Shown piece after piece: positions 27,801 to 36,996 of a DNA stretch of 64,000 nucleotides. The stretch lies in contig NZ_JAERQD010000031.1 of NCBI RefSeq assembly GCF_016735695.1, positions 1-64,000 on the forward strand, written 5' to 3'. A program made the position numbers and the translations under genes. Under the pieces are notes generated by a model, which was not told the DNA's origin, searched no databases, and saw only the letters and a program-made list of their open reading frames with translations. Numbering within the stretch: position 1 is the first letter of the stretch; the number at the start of each line of letters is the position of its first letter. Origin of the DNA: Microvirga zambiensis WSM3693. GTDB taxonomy: Bacteria; Pseudomonadota; Alphaproteobacteria; Rhizobiales; Beijerinckiaceae.

Positions 27801-30800
27801 AGAGGCTCGCGCCTGCGGGAACACCATCGATGCGGATGCCGAGCGTCTCACGACCATTGTCCGAATCCGCCGTCCCGGCGGAGATCGATAACTGCACCGA
27901 GCGATCCTCGGCTGTCACCGCATCAGCGACCGCGAGCGCAGGCGCCTGCGCAACGGGTGCGCTACCAGGAACCGTGCCCGATCCGTCGCCTCCACCTCCT
28001 CCGCTCCCGCCTCCCGAGGGCGCGGTGATTGTGACCGTTACCTCTTCGGTGAGATGAGATTGGTCGCCTTCGCGCTCGACGGCAACGGCGGTGACCTTCA
28101 GATCGAAGCTGCCGCTGAAGCCGGCCGGCGGGCGGATCGAGAGGTCGGAAAGTGCTTCGACCGGAACCAGCCAGACGCCCTCGCCCGCCGGAATGCCGGC
28201 CGAGAGAACCGCACCGTTCGGTACGTCCCGAACCCACATATACAGGGATTCCGATCCGTCCGTATCGCCGGGTGTCGCGGCGATGTGAAGAGGGATCAAC
28301 CCCTCGTCCGGATCGAAGCTGTTATGGCCAGTGCCGGTCGATTCCGTGAGTGTGAGCACGGGCGTGTCCGCATCGCCGGCCGGGTCCACCACCATGTGGC
28401 CGCCGATGGTCGCGCGGACGCCGCCCGTATCCTCGACGGTCATTTCGACGGTGAGCGTCGCAGCCTGATCGCTATCGTGCGGCATGGTCAGCGTCACGCC
28501 CGTCATCTGCGCGGCGGGAATCCGGTAGATGCCGTTTACGTCTGCAGCCAGGATCGTGCCGTCTGCAAGCTTCAGGACAGCGCCGTTCGGGACATTCCCG
28601 ATCAGGATGTCGCCGACGACCTTTTCCGAATTGTCGCTGTCGCGCAGGCCGGGATCGAGACGCAGCGCGATGGGCTGGTCCTCCGTCCCCGCCATGGTGC
28701 CCCAATTGCCCGAATGTCCGTCGAGACCGCCGACGGCGGGGGTGTCGACCACCGCGACCACGTTGACCGGGAAGCGAACGGGCGTCTTCGCCTGATCGCC
28801 GCCATCGGCTTCCTGCGTGACGGCCGTCACGCGCAGCTCGATGGTGCCGGAGAAATCGCGTGGCGGAAGCAGCGTCGCCTGCCTCGCCTCTTCGGCCGTC
28901 AGCGACCATGTGCCTGGCCCGCGATAGGTCCCGTGGGAAAGCACGGCTCCTTCCGGAATGCCGGAGATGACGAAGCTCAAGGTCTCCGATCCATCCGCAT
29001 CCGGCATGGTTGCGGACAGATTGAGGGCGATCGGGGTGTCCTCGAAGCCGGTCGCGCCCGTGACGTCCATGATGGGCGCGTCGGCCACGGCGCGCACGGT
29101 CACGTGAAGATCGAGCGGCTGGCTTTCGGCGGTGCTGCCATTGGGCTCAGCGGAAATGGCTGAGACCTTCAGGGTGAAGTCCTTGTCGGAATGCGCGGGC
29201 GGCGTGATGGTGAGGCCGTTCACCTGCGCCGGATCGACCAGCACGGAGCCATCGGCGGCGCGGACGAGCACGACGCTCCCTGCGCGCACGACCGCTCCCT
29301 CCGGAATGCCGGCAATCCTGAAGCCGACGATTTTTTCCGAGCCGTCGCGATCGGTCGTCCAGGCGGCCATGTTCAGCGGGATCGCCGTATCCTCGTCTCC
29401 CACCGAATGGTTGACGCGAAGCCCCGGGGCATCGGCCACGGCCTCGACCTTCACCTGGAAAGGCACTTCGGTCGATGCCTTGCTGCCGTTCGAGCTTTCA
29501 GACGCAGTGGCGCGGATTTTCAGGTCGATGGTGCCAGAGAAGTCGAGAGGCGGCTTGAGCGCGACCTGCGGCAGATCCTCCGTCCGCACGAGCCAGGAGC
29601 CGTCAGACTGCAACGTGCCCTTTGTCAGGGAGGCGTCTGCCGGCACGCCGTAGATCCGGACCGCCAGCGTTTCCGAGCCGTCCCTGTCGACAAGGGCGGC
29701 GGAGAGATTGAGCGAAATCTCGCCATCCTCGTTCCCCGAAACGCTGGTGGCGGTCACGCTCGGGGCATCGGCCACTGCATTGACCGTCACCCGGCTGGTT
29801 CCCGTCACCTCGCCGCTCACGGTCTTCCCGTTGCCGGTGTCCTGCAGGGTTGCGGTGAATGTGAGGGTGAAATCCTCGTCGCTGTGCGCCGGCGGCTTGA
29901 TCTTCACCTGCCCGGACCGCAGATCCCCGGTCGGGACCGACCAGACACCCGGCTCAATCATGTTTCCGCGGTTGAGCGTTGCGCCGGAGGGTACGCCTGA
30001 CACTCTCGTAAATTCGGACCAGGTCTCCGAATTGTCTTTGTCGGGCGTATCGTAAGTCGGCCTGATCGTGATCCAGCTGTCTTCGTTGCCGGCGGCAGAG
30101 CCGGTGATGGAACCGGCATCGAGCACGGGATCGAGATTGACCGTGAAGCTGGCCGAATTGCGCGCGCTCGGCACGCCCGGCTCACTCTCGGTCGCAACGG
30201 CAGTCAGCGTAAGCTGGAACTGGCCGGAGCCATGCGGGGGGGGCGTAAGGATCAGCCCGCTCAGTTGTGCCGGCGTCAGCAGCCAGCTGCCGTCGGCTTG
30301 CTTCACACCGGCATTGAGCGTCGCGCCCGCCGGCACCGTCAGCAGGAAGCTCAGGCTCTCCGAGCCGTCGAGATCACGCAGGGCGCCGCCGAGGCCGGTG
30401 AGAGCCACAGGCTCGTCCTCGCGGCCGGAGAAGTTGGCGACGACCACATCAGGCGTATCCGCGACAGCGCCGACCTGGACGCGGAAGTCGGCAGCAATTG
30501 TCTCCGTATCACCGTTGGAGGATTCCCTGGTGGTTGCTTCCATGCGCAGATTGAGTGGCCCCGAAAAATCCCTCACCGGCGTCAGCTTCAGATGAGCGAG
30601 ATCGGACGGTGACACACTCCAACTGCCATCCGCCTGACGGATGCCATGCGACAGCGACGCGCCGGCAGGCACCCCGAAGATGCTGACCGACAGAAGTTCG
30701 GAGCCGTCGCGGTCCTGCAGCGTCGCGGAGAGGTCGAGGGTGATGGCCGTGTCTTCCAGGCCGCGCACATCATGCGCGACCAGGACCGGCGCATCGGCGA

Positions 30801-33366
30801 CGGCCTCTACCGAGACCTGGAAGCCGGCGCGCGTGGTCGCCGTCGACCCGTTCGAAATCTCGCGTGACTGGGCCACAAGGCTCAGCGCCATCGTGCCGCT
30901 CCAATTGGCGGGCGGCGTCAGCGTGAGACCGGCGAGCTGCGCTGGCGACACAGACCACGTGCCATCGCCGTTGTCCGTTCCCGCCGACAGGCGCGCACCC
31001 TGCGGCAGTCCCTCGATCGTCACGGACAGCACTTCGGAAGTGTCGGTATCGGTCAACATTGCGGAGAGGTCGAGCGCGATCGCCTGATCCTCCTGCCCCG
31101 CCGCATCATGCACAGCCACAGCGGGAGCATCGGCAACCGCCTCCACCGCCACATGGAACGGCGAATTGGTCGTCGCGGTGACGCCGTTCGCGCTCACCGA
31201 GGTGGCCCGAAGGGTCAGGTCGATCGTGCCGGAGAAATTCGCGGGCGGAAGAATCAACAGGTTCGGGAGATCGTTTGGATCAACTACCCAGCTGCCATCC
31301 GCCGCGCGGCTGCCATGCGATAGCGATGCGCCGGACGGGACACCCAGAACCGCGACCGAGAGAATTTCTGATCCGTCGGTGTCGGTCAGGGCCGCCGAGA
31401 GAGCGAGAGCGATCGACTCGTCCTCGCGCCCTGACGCGTCCTGTGTCGTCACCGATGGTGCGTCGGAGACATCGGCCACGACGACCTGAAAATCGACGCT
31501 TCGGACCGCCGTCGAGCCGTTCGAGGTCTCGTGCGCTGTGGCGCGGAGCGTCAGATCGATGGTTCCCGCGAAATCGGCAGGAGGCGTGATGAACACGTGA
31601 GCCAGATCGGCGGGAGAGACGCTCCAGCTGCCGTCGGGTTGCCGCGTGCCATGCGAGAGGCTCGCGCCATCGGGCACGCCGAGGAAGTTGACCGAGAGAA
31701 CCTCCGAGCCATCGTTGTCGACGAGAGCGGCGGAAAGATTGAGCGGGATCGGCTGGTCCTCATCCCCTGCAGCGTTGCTCGCGGAGATAGCGGGTGCGTC
31801 GGCGATGGCATCCACGGTCACCGCATGCGTCCCGGTGACGACCCGGCTCACGCTCGTGCCGTTGCCGCTATCAGTCAGGGTCGTCGTCAGGGTCAGCGTG
31901 AAGTCCGCATCGCTGTGCACCGCCGGGCGCACGCTCACGAGCCCCCCGCGCAGATCCGCCGTCGAAACCTGCCAGACGCCCGGCGCGATTTCCGTGCCGC
32001 GGCTGAGCGTGGCTCCCGCCGGCACGCCTGCCACTTGCGTGAACTCCGACCATGTCTCCGAGCCGTCCATGTCGGGCGTCAGGAAGGCCGGCTGGACCAG
32101 GATCGGCGTGTCCTCCGCCCCTTGACTTGCGCCGCCAATGCTAGCGGCATCGACCCCCGGATCCAGGCTCACCACAAAGGAAGCCGATGTGCGGGCGCTC
32201 GGCACGCCGGCCTCGCTCTCCGTGGCGATGGCCGTGAGCGTGAGGTTGAATTGTCCCGAGAAATGGGCCGGAGGTGTGAGCGTCAGCCCTTCGAGCTGTG
32301 CCGGGCTGAGTGCCCAGCGCCCGCCGCCGAGAGAGGTGCCGGCACTGAGCGTCGTGCCTGCGGGAACGCCCGAGATCACGAAGCTGAGGCTCTCCGAGCC
32401 ATCCGTATCACGCAAAGCCCCGCCGAGGCCTGCGAGGCTGACGGCCGCGTCTTCCTGGCCATGGGCGTCGGCGACCGCGACGCTCGGGGCATCGGCGACC
32501 GCATGGACCTGTACCTGAAACACGACTTCGGTCGCGGCCGTCTCACCGTTGGATTCCTGAGAGGTGGCACGCAGGGTAAGGTTGAAGGTACCGGAGAAGT
32601 TCTCCGGCGGAATGATCGCGAGATCGGCCAGATCGGCGGGAGAGACGCTCCAGCTGCCATCGGACTGACGCGTGCCGTGCGTGAGCGTGGCACCTTCCGG
32701 AACACCGAAAATCTTGATCGACAGCAGCTCCGAGCCATCGGTATCGGCGAGAGCCGCCGAAAGGTTCAAAGCAATCGGCTGATCTTCCTGCCCTTCCGCG
32801 TCGCCCGCTTGAACGAGGGGTGCTTCGGCGGTGAGGTCCTGCGGTTGTTCCTCAGCCGGCTCGTCTGTCGGTGGCTGCGGAAGCGCAACCTGATCGTCGG
32901 GCAGATCTGCGCCGGCCTTCACGGCCTCCGGGGCAAAGGCCACGGCCGCGGAGGTGTCAGGCACATAGCTCGACGAGCCCGAGGATATGGCAGCCTTCGG
33001 TGCAGGCGAGGATTGTGGTGCTGCCGGTGCCTGCATCGGTACGTCGTCGGACAGCGCCGCTTCGACCAGCGCGGGATTATCGTTCGACGGAGCGAGATCC
33101 ATTTCACTCGAAGGTGCTTCTTCGCGCGCAACAGTCCCTTCCATCCGTTCGGTCGCAATTTGGAAGGGCCTGACGGAGGCCGTTCCCGATGGTGCCCCCG
33201 GCACCATGCCGAAGGCTGCGACCGCCTCGGTGCCACCGACGAGATTGCTGTTGGAACCTCCGTCACCGGCTGGAACCATGCGCTGCACGGCGCGCAGGGT
33301 GCGAAGGGCCTCTTCGTCGAGAACGCTGGCATCGAAGGGAATGGTGAGATCGGGCTGCTGGCTCAT
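24871..33366 (-). CDS. giant tandem Ig/cadherin-like repeat protein, probable type I secreted adhesin
   Basis: About 2,831 residues. The start at 33366 is preferred over 33387 because GAGGAA lies 7 bases upstream; both overlap or touch the hlyD-like gene end. The first ~190 residues are polar, Pro/Ala-rich and have no signal peptide. Then come at least 21 repeats of about 85-110 residues with the core ED..I.L.LSA.L.D.DGSE, G.P.GA.LS.GT and PP..FSG, where the DxDGSE turn could bind calcium. A glycine-rich linker lies near residue 1785. A last divergent domain and an acidic tail ending LDDFQADASRLQWS follow. No RTX nonapeptides (GGxGxD) were seen. Adjacent transporter genes make type I export and surface attachment likely; the adhesin role is inference. 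Confidence 0.88.
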   Translation of the reverse strand: MSQQPDLTIPFDASVLDEEALRTLRAVQRMVPAGDGGSNSNLVGGTEAVAAFGMVPGAPSGTASVRPFQIATERMEGTVAREEAPSSEMDLAPSNDNPALVEAALSDDVPMQAPAAPQSSPAPKAAISSGSSSYVPDTSAAVAFAPEAVKAGADLPDDQVALPQPPTDEPAEEQPQDLTAEAPLVQAGDAEGQEDQPIALNLSAALADTDGSELLSIKIFGVPEGATLTHGTRQSDGSWSVSPADLADLAIIPPENFSGTFNLTLRATSQESNGETAATEVVFQVQVHAVADAPSVAVADAHGQEDAAVSLAGLGGALRDTDGSESLSFVISGVPAGTTLSAGTSLGGGRWALSPAQLEGLTLTPPAHFSGQFNLTLTAIATESEAGVPSARTSASFVVSLDPGVDAASIGGASQGAEDTPILVQPAFLTPDMDGSETWSEFTQVAGVPAGATLSRGTEIAPGVWQVSTADLRGGLVSVRPAVHSDADFTLTLTTTLTDSGNGTSVSRVVTGTHAVTVDAIADAPAISASNAAGDEDQPIPLNLSAALVDNDGSEVLSVNFLGVPDGASLSHGTRQPDGSWSVSPADLAHVFITPPADFAGTIDLTLRATAHETSNGSTAVRSVDFQVVVADVSDAPSVTTQDASGREDESIALALSAALTDTDGSEILSVAVLGVPSGASLSHGSRAADGSWVVDPNDLPNLLILPPANFSGTIDLTLRATSVSANGVTATTNSPFHVAVEAVADAPAVAVHDAAGQEDQAIALDLSAMLTDTDTSEVLSVTIEGLPQGARLSAGTDNGDGTWSVSPAQLAGLTLTPPANWSGTMALSLVAQSREISNGSTATTRAGFQVSVEAVADAPVLVAHDVRGLEDTAITLDLSATLQDRDGSELLSVSIFGVPAGASLSHGIRQADGSWSVSPSDLAHLKLTPVRDFSGPLNLRMEATTRESSNGDTETIAADFRVQVGAVADTPDVVVANFSGREDEPVALTGLGGALRDLDGSESLSFLLTVPAGATLNAGVKQADGSWLLTPAQLSGLILTPPPHGSGQFQLTLTAVATESEPGVPSARNSASFTVNLDPVLDAGSITGSAAGNEDSWITIRPTYDTPDKDNSETWSEFTRVSGVPSGATLNRGNMIEPGVWSVPTGDLRSGQVKIKPPAHSDEDFTLTFTATLQDTGNGKTVSGEVTGTSRVTVNAVADAPSVTATSVSGNEDGEISLNLSAALVDRDGSETLAVRIYGVPADASLTKGTLQSDGSWLVRTEDLPQVALKPPLDFSGTIDLKIRATASESSNGSKASTEVPFQVKVEAVADAPGLRVNHSVGDEDTAIPLNMAAWTTDRDGSEKIVGFRIAGIPEGAVVRAGSVVLVRAADGSVLVDPAQVNGLTITPPAHSDKDFTLKVSAISAEPNGSTAESQPLDLHVTVRAVADAPIMDVTGATGFEDTPIALNLSATMPDADGSETLSFVISGIPEGAVLSHGTYRGPGTWSLTAEEARQATLLPPRDFSGTIELRVTAVTQEADGGDQAKTPVRFPVNVVAVVDTPAVGGLDGHSGNWGTMAGTEDQPIALRLDPGLRDSDNSEKVVGDILIGNVPNGAVLKLADGTILAADVNGIYRIPAAQMTGVTLTMPHDSDQAATLTVEMTVEDTGGVRATIGGHMVVDPAGDADTPVLTLTESTGTGHNSFDPDEGLIPLHIAATPGDTDGSESLYMWVRDVPNGAVLSAGIPAGEGVWLVPVEALSDLSIRPPAGFSGSFDLKVTAVAVEREGDQSHLTEEVTVTITAPSGGGSGGGGGDGSGTVPGSAPVAQAPALAVADAVTAEDRSVQLSISAGTADSDNGRETLGIRIDGVPAGASLSVGVRDPLTGTWVLRPEQLVNVSLLPPADFSGTISLRVTAVSTEATGSQTTTTSDLNVTVSAVADSAVIAAAPPAGVEDVAVPLNLSVGLSDRDGSESVAAVVISGLPAGSRLEGTGLTDIGNGRWSVDPAHLGSLNFVPPPNKYGTYTLTVEATTREASNGDTLATSRTIAISVAPSADAPVVTVHDATGNEDGRIALNLSASLTDTDGSEVLSIVIEGLPEGARLSAGLNNGDGSWTLTPAQLAGLTVTPPGDWSGTMALTMLAHSRETSNGSVKTTTETFDIHVGATADAPVVSARDAAGREDEPIGLKLSALLTDRDGSETLSVVISGMPSGAFLSHGTRQPDGSWLVSPSDLPNLAVTPPQNFSGSFGLTLRATSRETSGETATTEATFRVQVDAVADAPSVTVVNFSGSEDTSIRLTGLGGALIDTDGSESLNFVLSGLPAGASLSAGTKQADGSWLLTPAQLSGVTFIPPAQVSGSFTLTLTGIAAESTGGSSARTSVDFTVSLDPVADAGTIAGSSAGSEDTAILLKPTFTLTDNDGSETWSEFTQVSGMPQGASLNLGTELSPGLWQVATADLRAGLVTILPAENSDADFTLTLKATITDSGNGTSVSREITGTHSVAVAAVADAPVVVAGDSSGLEDHAIALNLSAVLVDTDGSEALTVTILGVHDGFTLSHGTAAGGGAWTVPAASLPSLQLMPPQDWNGTLNLTLQATSRESTGQTATTTTAFTVTVDAVNDAPELALVAPDHAEAGSHQAHAIGGAEAEDIDSAHLGGATITLSGAQPGDRLDLDGFVLHQENGRTMIGDTGIEIVGGGYAAGTGTLTLSGHATPETYSSVLEALVLESGDASGLAAGSRSLGVTLIDSEGAASAERSVEVIVDASSEASVMAASADGAGTMQDLAGSDMLLLMADGVSDPSHGAGAAWTDQIGAGDASASGAHPTPDLDQPAADHVQPLDDFQADASRLQWS

Positions 33367-33376
33367 GGGCTGTTCC

Positions 33377-34822
33377 TCAGCGCTCATGGAAGGAGCCTGC
33401 CATCGCCGAGTAGATCGGCTTCAGCAGGTATTGCAGCACCGTCTTGGTGCCGGTGGTGATGTCCGCCTGGACGGTCATGCCGGCCACGAGCTGCGCGAAA
33501 CGCGGATCGTGGCCCACATGCTGCTGCTTGAGCGCGATGCGCGCGCGGTAATGCGGCTGCCGCTGCTCGTCGAGGAAAGTGCCGGCGGAGACACGCTCCA
33601 CTGTTCCCTCGACCGAGCCGAAGCGCGCGTAGTCGAAGGCCTGCACCTTCACGTGAACCTGCTGGCCAGGCTCGATGAAACCGATATCCCGCGGCATGAG
33701 GCGCACATCGGCGACGAGCGATGAATCCTGCGGCATGATCTCGGCCACCAGCCCGCCCGGCGGCAGCACGGTACCGGGGCGATGGACGGCAAGCCCGCGC
33801 AGAACACCGTCGATGGGAGCCCGCAGAACGGTGCGGTCGGCGCGATCCTCGAGCTTGCGGACGACTTCCGTCGTCTCCGCAACTTCGAGCGCGACGCGGG
33901 CCGCTTCCTGACGGGCTTCGTCCACGGCTGTTGATTGCGCCTCGGTGATCCGCGCTTCCGCCTCGGCGAGGCTGCGCAGAGCGGTGCCATGCTGTCCGCT
34001 CAGGCGTTCGTGCTCGGCCTTGGCACTCATGAAAAGCCGCTGCGCCTCAAGCACGGAAAGGCGAGTGGTCAGGCCGTTTCTCGCCAGATCCTCCCGGATG
34101 CCAAGTTCCTTGGAATGCAGCGACATCTGCTCCTGCAGAGAGGAGATCTGGCCGGATAACGTCGCAAGGTCGCCGCGCCGCTGCGCGACCTGCTCCTGTA
34201 GAACGGAAATGCGATCGGCGAGAGCCCGCATGCGGGCCGTCAAGGCGGCGCGCTGCGGTTCGGCGAAGGTACCGGCTGTCAGGAGCGGCACCACCTGCGT
34301 TCCTCCCGTCGCGTCGGCGACCATTCCTGCCGTAGGACCCTGGCGCCCGCGCAATTCCATGGCGATGAGATTGCCGTTCGCCGCTGCGGCGAGGCGCTGT
34401 GCCTGAAGCTGCAGGGATTCAAGGCGCAGGCGGGCCTGCGACAGCTCGGATTGTGCGGCCGCATCGTTCATGCGCAACAGGGGTTGCCCAGCCTCGATCC
34501 GCTCGCCTTCGTTCACAAGCACTTCGGCGACGATGCCGCCTTCGAGATGCTGCACCGGCGCGGGGGCGACGGCGGGCGAAATCTCGCCGACGCTCACAGC
34601 GACTTCAGGCACATGGGTCAAGGCCGCCCAAGCGAGGGTCGAGGCCACCAGCAGCCCTGTACCGAGCACGACGGCACGCTCCAAGCCGTGAACGCGCAGT
34701 TCCTCAAGCGCGAGCACATGGCTGTCAGGGCGCGGCTGTCGGCTGGCACGGGGCAGGATGCGTCGGTCGATCGTTGCCGGCTGGATCTCGCCCTCGGCGA
34801 CGTGGTTGGCGGTCTTGCTCAT
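33377..34822 (-). CDS. HlyD-family type I secretion periplasmic adaptor
   Basis: Membrane fusion protein of 481 residues linking the inner-membrane ABC transporter to a TolC-like outer-membrane channel. It has a cytoplasmic N-terminal ~50 residues, one membrane segment (about 51-70), a lipoyl-like half motif (HLEGGIVAEVLVNEG), long coiled-coil helices rich in Gln/Glu/Arg (about 120-320), the second lipoyl half (LRAPIDGVLRGL) and a beta-barrel C-terminal domain. Its ATG shares one base with the stop of the upstream transporter gene. No TolC homologue is in the window. Confidence 0.93.
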   Translation of the reverse strand: MSKTANHVAEGEIQPATIDRRILPRASRQPRPDSHVLALEELRVHGLERAVVLGTGLLVASTLAWAALTHVPEVAVSVGEISPAVAPAPVQHLEGGIVAEVLVNEGERIEAGQPLLRMNDAAAQSELSQARLRLESLQLQAQRLAAAANGNLIAMELRGRQGPTAGMVADATGGTQVVPLLTAGTFAEPQRAALTARMRALADRISVLQEQVAQRRGDLATLSGQISSLQEQMSLHSKELGIREDLARNGLTTRLSVLEAQRLFMSAKAEHERLSGQHGTALRSLAEAEARITEAQSTAVDEARQEAARVALEVAETTEVVRKLEDRADRTVLRAPIDGVLRGLAVHRPGTVLPPGGLVAEIMPQDSSLVADVRLMPRDIGFIEPGQQVHVKVQAFDYARFGSVEGTVERVSAGTFLDEQRQPHYRARIALKQQHVGHDPRFAQLVAGMTVQADITTGTKTVLQYLLKPIYSAMAGSFHER

Positions 34823-36996
34823 CAGGCAACCTTCGAGCTGTTGGCGGCAGCGACGTTCGCGAAGGCGGCATTGGCCAAAGGGACGCCGATGGAGGTTCTG
34901 GTAGGACGCGGTCCGGAAGGGGCGCCCTGCTGTTCGATTTCCTCGACCTGTCCATCCCGGACGCGCAGCACACGGTCGGCAAGACGGATATGGCTCGGCC
35001 GATGCGTCGCCATGAGGATGGTGCAGCGCCCCCGATGCGAGGCGATGACATCGGTGAAAGCCTGAGCGCAGGCATCGTCGAGTCCCGCCACGGGTTCGTC
35101 CAGCAAAAGGATCGGGGCATTGCGCAGAAGAGCGCCGGCAAGGGCGATCCGCTGCAGGATGCTGCGAGGGAGCCGGCCGCTCTGGTTGTCGCCGACGCGG
35201 GTGTCGAAACCCTGCGGCAATGCCTCGATGGCCTCGAGGACGCCAGCCTCTTCTGCTGCCGCGCGCAGTTCCTCATCCGAGGCGCTGGGACGGGCAAGGC
35301 GGAGATTCTGGGCGACGGTTCCGTAAAGCAGACCCGGCGATTGCGGCACCCAGCCGATGCTGCGGCGGAGCACAGCGGGGTTGAAGGAACGCACATCGTG
35401 CCCGTCGATCCGCACCAATCCGCCCTGGGGCCGGTAGAGACCTGCGATGAGGAGCAGCAAGGTCGATTTACCGGTTCCTTCCGCACCCGTGACGGCGACG
35501 ACCTGACCCGGCTGAATCGAGAAGCTGGCGCCGGCGAGTACCGGCTCCGCCTGCGGCATGTAGCGCAGGGTCACACGCTGGAACACGATGGCGCCCTGCT
35601 CCGGCGGCGCCATGCGCGCCTCGAGCGGCGGCGGGCGCTCGGTCTCGAGCGCCATCATCCCGTCGACCTGGCGTATGGAAGCAACGGTCTGCTCCCACCG
35701 TGACAGCATGACGAAACCGGTCTGCAGCGGGCCGAGGATGCGCCAGATCAGCATCATGCCGGCGATGAGCGCGCCCGCCGTCATCGCACCTGCAAGGACG
35801 GAGACAACTCCCATCACCACCGCGGCCAGTCCCGAAAGCGTGACGAGCGCCTGGCTGGCGGCGAGGACCGAACCGGAAAGCGTGCCAACCCGAGCCGAAG
35901 CGATGGCCGCTGCGGCGGAGGCGCCGGCATAGCGCTCGATCCAGCGCTCCTCGGCACCGACGAGCTTCAAGGTGCGCACGGCTTCCAGTGCCTCGACCGC
36001 CAGTGCTTCCCGAGCCTGGTTGGCGCGGGCGGCTTGCTCGATCGCGAGCCGCATCGGCCCGCGGGAGACCAGATAGAGGACGACGAAGCCCGCGGCCGTT
36101 CCGACCGGAACGACGGCAATCCAGCCGCCGAGCACCACCATGAGCACGACGACGAGCACGGTGAATGGCATGTCGAGCAAGGCGACTGCGAAACTGCCGG
36201 TCAGGAATTCGCGGATGGCTGCAAAATCACGCAGACGCGACACCTGCGAGGCGGTGCCGGCCCGCTCCACAAGCGCGGTCGGCAGCGACATCAGCTGCGT
36301 GAACACCGCACTCGGAACCAGCCGGTCGAGCCGTTCGGCGATGCGCAGCAGCGCACGCTGCCGCGTGGCACGGAAGGCGATCTCCAACAGGATCGCCGCG
36401 ATGACTCCGCCGACGAGCATGGGCAGGGTGCCGGGGCTGTAGCCTGCAATGACGGTGTCGAACACCGCCATGGTGAAGATCGGCACGGCAAGCCCGAGCA
36501 CGGCCATCAGACCGCTGAGGCAAAGCAGTCCCGGCAGGTCGCCGCGGAAGCGGCGCGCGATGCCAGCGAACCAGTTCTGGCGGGATGATGCGGCATCTGT
36601 GTCGATCACCAGCGCCACTCCATGGCGCATTGTTTCAGGAACACATGGCGTCACCTCGCCCGTGCTGCCGTCCAGCGTCAGCACCTGACCGGACTCGTCG
36701 CAATAGACCAGAGCTGCCGCCTTGCCCCGGGTCAGGAGGATCGCCGGCAGGCGGCGGGGATCGAGCGAACCGCCGCGCAGACGTTCCATTCGGGTCGGAT
36801 AGCCCAGGACGGCGAGCGAGTTACGTAGATCCGTGAGGTCGATGTCGGGCTTGGCGTGAGGAAGAGCTGCCAGCAGATCGTCGACGCCGCCCGACCATTC
36901 CATCAGCCACAGCATGGCCGATAGGCAGCGCGTGAGATCCGACGGCGTCGCAAGATCTTCAGGCAGCTCGATCGGGCCGTGCAGGTGCGCGCTCAC
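34822..36996 (-). CDS. type I secretion ABC transporter with inactive C39-like domain
   Basis: 724 residues. The N-terminal ~130 residues resemble the C39-like domain of HlyB/LapB transporters; the catalytic Cys-Gly and His context is absent, so it would bind rather than cut the substrate. A six-helix membrane domain (about 165-430) follows. The nucleotide-binding domain has canonical Walker A GAEGTGKST, Q-loop VPQSP, Walker B ILLLDEP with the catalytic Glu, and H-loop ATHRPS. The ABC signature LSGGQ is replaced by LPRSI. The start is a GTG overlapping the previous gene by 4 bases. It probably pairs with the other transporter upstream. Confidence 0.92.
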   Translation of the reverse strand: MSAHLHGPIELPEDLATPSDLTRCLSAMLWLMEWSGGVDDLLAALPHAKPDIDLTDLRNSLAVLGYPTRMERLRGGSLDPRRLPAILLTRGKAAALVYCDESGQVLTLDGSTGEVTPCVPETMRHGVALVIDTDAASSRQNWFAGIARRFRGDLPGLLCLSGLMAVLGLAVPIFTMAVFDTVIAGYSPGTLPMLVGGVIAAILLEIAFRATRQRALLRIAERLDRLVPSAVFTQLMSLPTALVERAGTASQVSRLRDFAAIREFLTGSFAVALLDMPFTVLVVVLMVVLGGWIAVVPVGTAAGFVVLYLVSRGPMRLAIEQAARANQAREALAVEALEAVRTLKLVGAEERWIERYAGASAAAAIASARVGTLSGSVLAASQALVTLSGLAAVVMGVVSVLAGAMTAGALIAGMMLIWRILGPLQTGFVMLSRWEQTVASIRQVDGMMALETERPPPLEARMAPPEQGAIVFQRVTLRYMPQAEPVLAGASFSIQPGQVVAVTGAEGTGKSTLLLLIAGLYRPQGGLVRIDGHDVRSFNPAVLRRSIGWVPQSPGLLYGTVAQNLRLARPSASDEELRAAAEEAGVLEAIEALPQGFDTRVGDNQSGRLPRSILQRIALAGALLRNAPILLLDEPVAGLDDACAQAFTDVIASHRGRCTILMATHRPSHIRLADRVLRVRDGQVEEIEQQGAPSGPRPTRTSIGVPLANAAFANVAAANSSKVA

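Noticed and set aside
25940..28057. 705-residue + strand open frame, and a similar 642-residue frame at 31531-33459
   Set aside because: Both lie fully or mostly antisense to the giant repeat gene, whose repeats and composition are clearly coding. The antisense frames are low-complexity mirrors of high GC third positions and have no recognisable domain.
24871..33366. DNA tandem repeats as CRISPR or minisatellite
   Set aside because: The repeats are protein-coding, about 300 bases each, and diverged at DNA level; there is no short identical repeat with unique spacers.
33366..33387. Start of the giant protein at 33387
   Set aside because: No ribosome site precedes it, whereas GAGGAA stands 7 bases before the ATG at 33366.
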